NCBI RefSeq assembly: GCF_002951615.1
Contig: NZ_CP019064.1
Location: 1 to 64,000, forward strand
Length of the DNA: 64,000 bases
Direction: 5' to 3'
Origin: Rahnella sikkimica
Lineage (GTDB): Bacteria; Pseudomonadota; Gammaproteobacteria; Enterobacterales; Enterobacteriaceae
Positions 58,657-64,000 of this stretch are shown piece by piece. The notes beneath the pieces are model-generated. The model searched no databases, had not been told where the DNA came from, and was given only the letters and a program-made list of their open reading frames with translations. Positions within the stretch are counted from its first letter, which is position 1. The number at the start of each line of letters is the position of its first letter. A program made the translations under genes and the position numbers.

Positions 58657-58875
58657 GTGGAAGATTTCCATTTTAGGAAGATCTCGATTACTCCAGATGA
58701 GCATATAGTCTGGCTTATACTGCTGCAAAATAATACCCGGTATTGGGACATAACAGAACTACTGGGGCTGCTGGCAACCATAATATTATGTGGTAGAACT
58801 ACGGGTATCAAAGATGCAACTGATCTGCCACGAAATGACTTAAGTTTTCATTTACTAGATATTATTTATCGCTAA
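58657..58875 (+). CDS. 72-codon frame, unassigned
   Basis: MEDFHFRKISITPDEHIVWL, then a hydrophobic stretch (LLGLLATIILCG) and NDLSFHLLDIIYR. No family recognised and no clear ribosome site, so it may be a chance frame or a fragment. It ends 51 bp before the diguanylate cyclase stop on the other strand. Confidence 0.25.
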   Translation: MEDFHFRKISITPDEHIVWLILLQNNTRYWDITELLGLLATIILCGRTTGIKDATDLPRNDLSFHLLDIIYR

Positions 58876-58925
58876 ATGAAGTTGGAAATAATGTTGATCT
58901 GGTCCTGAGACTAGAATCTGAGCAA

Positions 58926-59840
58926 TTATGCTGTAGACCATTCGATTCTATTCTTCCCCCCACATTTCGCTTCATAAAGGGCGACTTCAACACGCTTGAG
59001 TAAGTTCTCAACAGTCTCGTCTTCTTTTTTGTGACCGGCTCCGATACTGACGGTGAACCGTATCTCCCCATGGATAACCAAGTCCCGCGTTCGGGATAAT
59101 ATTTTTTCCGCCACGACACTGGCGTCCTGTGTTGAGGGCAATTGCAAGATAACCGCAAACTCTTCGCCCCCGATTCTGGAGGCGGTGACATTGCCGTCAT
59201 ACAGGCTGCTCAGTAGATCTCCGAATGCCCGAAGAACTTCATCACCGATGTCATGCCCGTATTTGTCATTGATGTTTTTAAAGAAGTCGATATCGATGAT
59301 AAAAACATAAATATTTGTATTGTCTAATTCCAGAAGAATATTTCTGAAATAACGTCGGTTAGGCAAATGCGTCAATTCATCACGATAAGAATCTATACTG
59401 ACATCGGCATATTTATCATTCACGTACTGCACAATAAAGTAGATGCCAATCGAAACGCAGAGCATTCCTGCCAGTCTGGACACATCCTCAATATAATATC
59501 CCACCCACAGAGGTTGATGGATAAACTCATCCATCACATCAAATGCTGCTGACATTATCCAGATATAAAGGCCCAGGTTAATCCATCTTCGCAGGCTGGC
59601 TTTAACTGTCAAACGGTTAAAACTCCATAAGATAAAATTAAGTATCAACCACTGAACGGTATCCACAACCCAGCCGGAGTTCTCCATCCAGGAATGTCCG
59701 ATTTCTTTTTTCGGAAAGCTGAAAAGATTAATAACCATCACCAAAAGACACAACGCCAGTGAGAATATCATTGGCGTATACAGGGTTTTTCGTGATTCAT
59801 TTTTAGTAAAAAGTCCGTCTTCATATTTCACGAATGGCAT
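58926..59840 (-). CDS. membrane diguanylate cyclase 2 (GGEEF)
   Basis: 304 residues. The N-terminal half has about five hydrophobic segments (TPMIFSLALCLLVMVINLFS; VDTVQWLILNFILWSF; VSRLAGMLCVSIGIYFIVQY). GGDEF domain: YRDELTHLPNRRYFRNILLE, DFFKNINDKYGHDIGDEVL, active site IGGEEF. No RxxD inhibitory site. It is divergent from the iron-uptake sigma factor with a Fur-box-like sequence between, so iron may control it. Confidence 0.92.
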   Translation of the reverse strand: MPFVKYEDGLFTKNESRKTLYTPMIFSLALCLLVMVINLFSFPKKEIGHSWMENSGWVVDTVQWLILNFILWSFNRLTVKASLRRWINLGLYIWIMSAAFDVMDEFIHQPLWVGYYIEDVSRLAGMLCVSIGIYFIVQYVNDKYADVSIDSYRDELTHLPNRRYFRNILLELDNTNIYVFIIDIDFFKNINDKYGHDIGDEVLRAFGDLLSSLYDGNVTASRIGGEEFAVILQLPSTQDASVVAEKILSRTRDLVIHGEIRFTVSIGAGHKKEDETVENLLKRVEVALYEAKCGGKNRIEWSTA

Positions 59841-59859
59841 ATGACCCCCTGATACATAT

Positions 59860-59878
59860 TGAAATGAAAATCATTCTC
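59860..59878. promoter_or_regulatory. Fur-box-like site
   Basis: tgaaatgaaaatcattctc matches the 19-bp Fur consensus at 14 positions, with AATGA and ATCATT intact. It lies 20 bp upstream of the diguanylate cyclase start and 60 bp upstream of the sigma-factor start. Confidence 0.65.
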
Positions 59879-59937
59879 ATGTAAATTTATATGTCTATAT
59901 ATTTCATAATTTACGCATCGCTGGTGGTTAGAACGAA

Positions 59938-60465
59938 ATGTCATCTCCTTGTTTTGGTTCGGCTGAAAACATTGTGCTGATCTTCTCAGAACATCACAAC
60001 TGGCTACAAAAAATACTCAGACGACGCCTTGGAAATGCCAGCGATGCCGCCGATCTCGCACAAGATGTTTTTCTACGGCTGCTGTTAAAACCGCGAAACT
60101 TTGACAGTCTGGCCGGCGCGCGTGCCTATCTTGGCGCTATGGCTCAGGGAATGTGTATTGATTTATGGCGTAGAAAAGAAATTGAACGCCTATGGCTTGA
60201 GACATTAAACGCTCAGCCAAAGCCTGTGGCAGTCTCGGCAGAACATTGCGCAGTCGTACTCGAAACCTTATTTCAGGTGGATACGATGCTACGTGCGCTG
60301 CCAGTTAAAGTCCGAACAGCATTCGTGATGTCGCAAATCCGCGGGCTGACTTACCCGGAGATTGCCGTCGAACTCTGCGTATCAGTGCGCATGGTGAAGA
60401 AGTATATGGCTCAAGCCATGCTGCACTGTCTGGTCTTAGAAGTTGAGCATTTCGGCGCGATATAG
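59938..60465 (+). CDS. FecI-like ECF sigma factor
   Basis: 175 residues. Sigma region 2 (NWLQKILRRRLGNASDAADL, AQDVFLRLLLKP, CIDLWRRKEIERLWLE) and region 4 (LRALPVKVRTAFVMSQIRGL, TYPEIAVELCVSVRMVKKYM) as in FecI/FpvI iron-starvation sigma factors. It is followed at 19 bp by a FecR gene and then a receptor. It would direct RNA polymerase to the receptor gene when the siderophore signal arrives. Confidence 0.92.
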   Translation: MSSPCFGSAENIVLIFSEHHNWLQKILRRRLGNASDAADLAQDVFLRLLLKPRNFDSLAGARAYLGAMAQGMCIDLWRRKEIERLWLETLNAQPKPVAVSAEHCAVVLETLFQVDTMLRALPVKVRTAFVMSQIRGLTYPEIAVELCVSVRMVKKYMAQAMLHCLVLEVEHFGAI

Positions 60466-60484
60466 GTGAACTGAGCAAAGCAAC

Positions 60485-61465
60485 ATGACGAATAAACCCG
60501 GTTTTATCGCGCTTCAACAGGCTGCAAAATGGTACGCCGAGCTACAAGATATCCCCGCATCGCAAGCCAGCCCCAATGCATTCCAGCACTGGCTGAATGA
60601 AAATTCAGAAAACCGGCTTGCTTGGCAGTATGTGCTAAAAATTAGTCAGCGTTTTACGCCACTGTGCGAGAGCGATGCCCGCAAAACAGCGGCCCTGACA
60701 GCATTAACTCATGCTCAACATAATGCCGGGCGCCGTCAGGTGCTGAAAATGGCAGCATGGATTTCGGTCGGTTCGCTGATCGGCTGGAGCACATGGCGTC
60801 ATACCCCATTGCGTAATCAGGTACTGGCATGGCGTGCTGATTATCACGGCCCGCACGGCGCAATCACGCAGTTCACGCTAAATGACGGTTCCCGCATCTG
60901 GCTCGATACGGACAGTGCGCTGAACGTCAACTATTCCACGAAACAGCGGGCGTTACAGTTACTTAAAGGCCGCGTCATGATTGAAACCGCAGCCGATCCC
61001 CAGCGTTCGCTGACGGTGACTACGGCTCAAGGAAAAATGCGCGCACTCGGCACACGATTTAGCGTGCATATGCTCAACGAAGGCACGGTGCTGCACGTCT
61101 ATCAGGGCGCAGTGGAAGTCTCACCGGCCGCCACCGCCGATAAGCTGATTATCACAGCAGGTCATGGGGTGACTTTCCGGCAGGATGCGTTTGAACCTGT
61201 CACGGCGCTGAGCAAGCCTGAACCAGTATGGCCACGTGGACTTTTGCAGGCCGAAAATATTCCGCTTAGAGAATTCATCACACGCCTCTCTGCGTATAGA
61301 AACGGTTATCTGGGATGTGATCCCGCCGTAGAGGCGCTGGCCGTTACCGGTACGTTCCCGTTACATGACACTGATATGGCGCTGGAGATGCTGACCCACA
61401 TACTCCCTGTACAAATTCACCGCCGTTTTTCGTGGTGGCTGACTGTTGCACCACGCGGCGTATAA
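60485..61465 (+). CDS. FecR-type sigma regulator
   Basis: 326 residues. The cytoplasmic N-terminus is DUF4880-like (QAAKWYAELQDIPASQASPN, FQHWLNENSENRLAW). One span near residues 82-100 (LKMAAWISVGSLIGWSTW), then the periplasmic FecR domain (FTLNDGSRIWLDTDSALNVN, GKMRALGTRFSVHMLNEGTV) and DUF4974 at the end. It passes the signal from the receptor's STN domain to the sigma factor across the inner membrane. Confidence 0.93.
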   Translation: MTNKPGFIALQQAAKWYAELQDIPASQASPNAFQHWLNENSENRLAWQYVLKISQRFTPLCESDARKTAALTALTHAQHNAGRRQVLKMAAWISVGSLIGWSTWRHTPLRNQVLAWRADYHGPHGAITQFTLNDGSRIWLDTDSALNVNYSTKQRALQLLKGRVMIETAADPQRSLTVTTAQGKMRALGTRFSVHMLNEGTVLHVYQGAVEVSPAATADKLIITAGHGVTFRQDAFEPVTALSKPEPVWPRGLLQAENIPLREFITRLSAYRNGYLGCDPAVEALAVTGTFPLHDTDMALEMLTHILPVQIHRRFSWWLTVAPRGV

Positions 61466-61568
61466 ATGATCACCAAAAATAAATTCACCTCTCCGATTCC
61501 CCATTTCGTTTCCTCATCCGATTAACCCTGTGCAGCACTTCTACTTTTGGGAATTTTCAGGGGGATCT

Positions 61569-64000
61569 ATGTCACCATCATCACAAAATGACCTGCCACG
61601 CGCCTTGCGCAGCAAACCACTTGCCACATTTATGCACATGATGCTTTACGTGCCAGCACTTTCTTTCGCCACGTCCATGGTGACATCTGTTCATGCCGCT
61701 GAAATCACAGCGCGTCAAAATGTTTATGCCATTCCGGCGGCACCGCTTGCATCTCAGCTCAATCAGTTTGCCGCACAGTCCGGTATATATCTGGCGAGCG
61801 ATGCCACCTTAACTAATGGGTTATCTGGGACAGCGCTCAACGGCACTTTCACCATAACAGAAGGGTTATCCCGCCTCCTGACATCCCACGGCCTTCAGGC
61901 CGATCAACAATCCAATGGCAGCTATGTACTAAATAAGATCCCTGAAGGCGAAGAACTCGTGGTAGTAGGTAAAATTGATTACGGCTCGATGACTGAAGAT
62001 ACACGCTCTTACACTACCCACAGCATGTCAGCCGCGACCCGTCTGAATCTTTCTCCGCGTGAAACGCCGCAGTCGGTCAGTGTTGTAACCCGTCAGCGCA
62101 TGAATGATCAGAATATGACCTCCCTGGACGATGCCATGCGTCAGGTGACGGGTGTCAATGTGATTAACGAGAGTTCGTACCAGAGCCGCTACCAGTCACG
62201 TGGCTTTACGATGGACAACATTCAGGAAGATGGTATCAGTTCCTCGTTTCAAAACAGCCTCGCGGGTATGGGATACGCCGAAGCGTCAACCGAATCGCCT
62301 GATTTAGCGATTTACGACCATCTGGAAGTTTTACGCGGCGCATCCGGCCTGACTCAGGGCAGCGGTGAACCGGGCGGCACCGTCAATATGGTGCGCAAAC
62401 GTCCTACATACGATTTTCGAACCTCATTGAGCGCCAGCGCAGGAAGCTGGGATAACTATCGCAGCGAAGTGGATATATCCGGCCCGCTCAATGACGATGC
62501 TTCGCTGCGGGGGCGTCTGGTTGGGGTGCTGCAAAAAAAAGACAGTTTTACTGATTACGTAAACAGTGAACGTCAGGTGCTGTTCGGGACGATGGCCTAC
62601 GACCTCACGCCACAGACCACTTTGACGACAGGCATTTCGTGGCAAAAAACTGACACGGTTCCCAATCTTTATGGTGTCCCGATGTCAACGGACTATTCCA
62701 GTCTGAATCTTCCACGTTCGACGTTTCTGGGTGCCAGCTGGAATAATATCACCTTCGAGAAAACCAATGGCTTCGCCGAGCTTGAACATTATTTTGACAA
62801 TGAGTGGGTTGCTAAAAGCTCGCTGAACTATACCTCCGCCAGTGCACAGGGGAAGTTCATCGGTGTTTACGGTAACGGCACGCAAGGCGTGAATGATTCT
62901 GGCGATGCAAGACTCAACAACTACCTGCAACGGCACAACCGCAGCAGCCAGTACGGTCTAAACGTCAACCTTAGCGGCCCGTTTGAGTTTTTGAAACGCG
63001 AACATGAACTGGTACTCGGCGGCGACTATCAGAAAGAGAACTTCAGCAATTTATTCGGTTCACTAAGCAACACCAGTAAGGTGAATATTTACAGCTGGGA
63101 TCCGGAGAGTCTGAGTGAACCGGACTGGGATTATACGCGCCGTTATCAGTACAACGTCTATCAGCGCGGCCTGTATGCGACAACACGTCTGAGCCTCGCA
63201 AATGACTGGAAGCTGATCCTCGGCAGCCGTTACAGCGACTTCACCTACGACTCCTATTTCACTAACCTGACTACCGGCGCAATGACCGGGCACAGCAATT
63301 ACAAGGTGAAAGGTAAAACTATCCCTTACGGCGGCCTGCTGTGGGATTTCGCAAAAGATTACACCTGGTATTTAAGTTACTCTGAAATCTACAAGCCTCA
63401 GAGCACGCAGGACGCCAGCGGCAACTTCCTGCCGCCGGTCACCGGCAGCAATTACGAGACCGGTGTCAAAGGAGAATTCTTCGAGGGTGCGCTGAATGCC
63501 TCTATCGCCCTCTTCCGTATCATTCAGGAAAATAATGCCATGAGCGGGGTCGGCTGCGACGACTGCTATATCGCTGATGGCAAGGTCCAAAGTCAGGGGA
63601 TTGAGATGGAAGTATCCGGCCAACTGGCCGAAGGGTGGCAGGTTTATTCAGGGTATACGCTCAATAACAGTAAATATCTCGAAGCAGCCGACACGCAGAA
63701 AGGCACCAACTTCAGCAAACATACCCCACAACATCTTATCCGCGTCTACAACAGCTATCAGTTCCCGGGACGTTGGGAGAAATGGTCCGCAGGCGCAGGA
63801 TTAACGGCGCAGACGTCTACCACAACTAACTACGACGTTTCGCAGGGCGGTTATACGCTTTTCAATGCCAATATCGGCTATCAATACAACAAGCAAATAC
63901 GCCTGAGTCTGAATGGTAACAATCTGACGGACAAAGAGTATTACGTCGGCGTCTCCAACCGTCACCGTGGCGGTAACAATTTTTACGGAGACCCGCGTAA
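61569..64000 (+). CDS. TonB-dependent siderophore receptor with STN domain (incomplete at window edge)
   Basis: 810 codons are in the window. From the ending (RGGNNFYGDPR, normally followed by a last strand) only about 10-15 residues are missing. N-terminal signal peptide, STN secretin/TonB short domain (VYAIPAAPLASQLNQFAAQS; LLTSHGLQADQQSNGSYVL), TonB box EELVVVG, plug (SPRETPQSVSVVTRQRMND; VLRGASGLTQGSGEPGGTVN) and barrel. It resembles FhuE/FpvA receptors for hydroxamate siderophores. The STN domain fits signalling through the FecR and sigma genes upstream. Confidence 0.94.
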   Translation, partial: MSPSSQNDLPRALRSKPLATFMHMMLYVPALSFATSMVTSVHAAEITARQNVYAIPAAPLASQLNQFAAQSGIYLASDATLTNGLSGTALNGTFTITEGLSRLLTSHGLQADQQSNGSYVLNKIPEGEELVVVGKIDYGSMTEDTRSYTTHSMSAATRLNLSPRETPQSVSVVTRQRMNDQNMTSLDDAMRQVTGVNVINESSYQSRYQSRGFTMDNIQEDGISSSFQNSLAGMGYAEASTESPDLAIYDHLEVLRGASGLTQGSGEPGGTVNMVRKRPTYDFRTSLSASAGSWDNYRSEVDISGPLNDDASLRGRLVGVLQKKDSFTDYVNSERQVLFGTMAYDLTPQTTLTTGISWQKTDTVPNLYGVPMSTDYSSLNLPRSTFLGASWNNITFEKTNGFAELEHYFDNEWVAKSSLNYTSASAQGKFIGVYGNGTQGVNDSGDARLNNYLQRHNRSSQYGLNVNLSGPFEFLKREHELVLGGDYQKENFSNLFGSLSNTSKVNIYSWDPESLSEPDWDYTRRYQYNVYQRGLYATTRLSLANDWKLILGSRYSDFTYDSYFTNLTTGAMTGHSNYKVKGKTIPYGGLLWDFAKDYTWYLSYSEIYKPQSTQDASGNFLPPVTGSNYETGVKGEFFEGALNASIALFRIIQENNAMSGVGCDDCYIADGKVQSQGIEMEVSGQLAEGWQVYSGYTLNNSKYLEAADTQKGTNFSKHTPQHLIRVYNSYQFPGRWEKWSAGAGLTAQTSTTTNYDVSQGGYTLFNANIGYQYNKQIRLSLNGNNLTDKEYYVGVSNRHRGGNNFYGDPR

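Larger units (their letters stand above)
57375..58925. other. 1.55-kb gene-poor stretch
   Basis: AT-rich and without an intact recognisable gene. It contains a candidate small RNA with promoter and terminator (58247-58363), a possible 41-codon membrane peptide (58434-58559) and an unassigned 72-codon frame (58657-58875). A weak hairpin near 57521-57555 (aaaagcc...ggctctttt) may end the AraC transcript. Confidence 0.55.

Overview
The window looks like DNA from an Enterobacterales bacterium. A plant-associated genus such as Pantoea, Erwinia or Rahnella is a reasonable guess but is not proven. The grounds are enterobacterial insertion sequences (IS1, IS3/IS150 group, IS30, IS110, IS256), a FlhD-like protein, a FosA-type enzyme and a FecI/FecR/TonB-receptor set. 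No rRNA, tRNA or CRISPR array was seen.

Positions 1-5.4 kb are a pile-up of insertion sequences, most of them damaged. A 2.2 kb block (3155-5364: IS110 element, fragment of a second IS110, IS1) recurs in inverted orientation at 46905-49115. The two arms bracket about 41.5 kb of accessory DNA. That interior holds a truncated resolvase; oxidoreductase/regulator cassette A (SDR, TetR, LysR, quinone-type oxidoreductase, 5.8-9.6 kb); an IS150-type element inserted in a terminator; and a MazEF-type toxin-antitoxin pair. It continues with a decayed sister cassette B (12.6-17 kb) and an 8 kb segment (LysR, MFS exporter, secreted isochorismatase-like protein, SDR, aldo-keto reductase) that splits an IS256 element in two. 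Beyond these lie a GAF-EAL phosphodiesterase, a second copy of the IS3-family element seen at the left edge, a ParDE pair, a dicarboxylate-type symporter, a diguanylate cyclase, an SpeE-like methyltransferase fold, an orphan FlhD-like regulator beside a chemoreceptor, a GNAT enzyme, FosA, a broken IS30 and a choloylglycine-hydrolase-family enzyme.

Right of 49.1 kb the DNA is ordered and nearly free of IS elements. A nine-gene operon on the minus strand encodes aldoxime dehydratase, an outer-membrane transporter, an amidase, Co-type nitrile hydratase alpha and beta with its accessory protein, CbtB/CbtA cobalt uptake and a histidine-phosphatase-fold protein lacking its catalytic residues. A divergent AraC regulator faces it. 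Together these enzymes would take aldoximes through nitriles and amides to carboxylic acids and supply the cobalt the nitrile hydratase needs.

After a 1.5 kb gene-poor stretch with a candidate small RNA comes a second diguanylate cyclase. It is divergent from an iron-responsive unit (ECF sigma factor, FecR-type sensor, STN-domain TonB receptor), with a Fur-box-like site between them. The receptor gene runs off the right edge.
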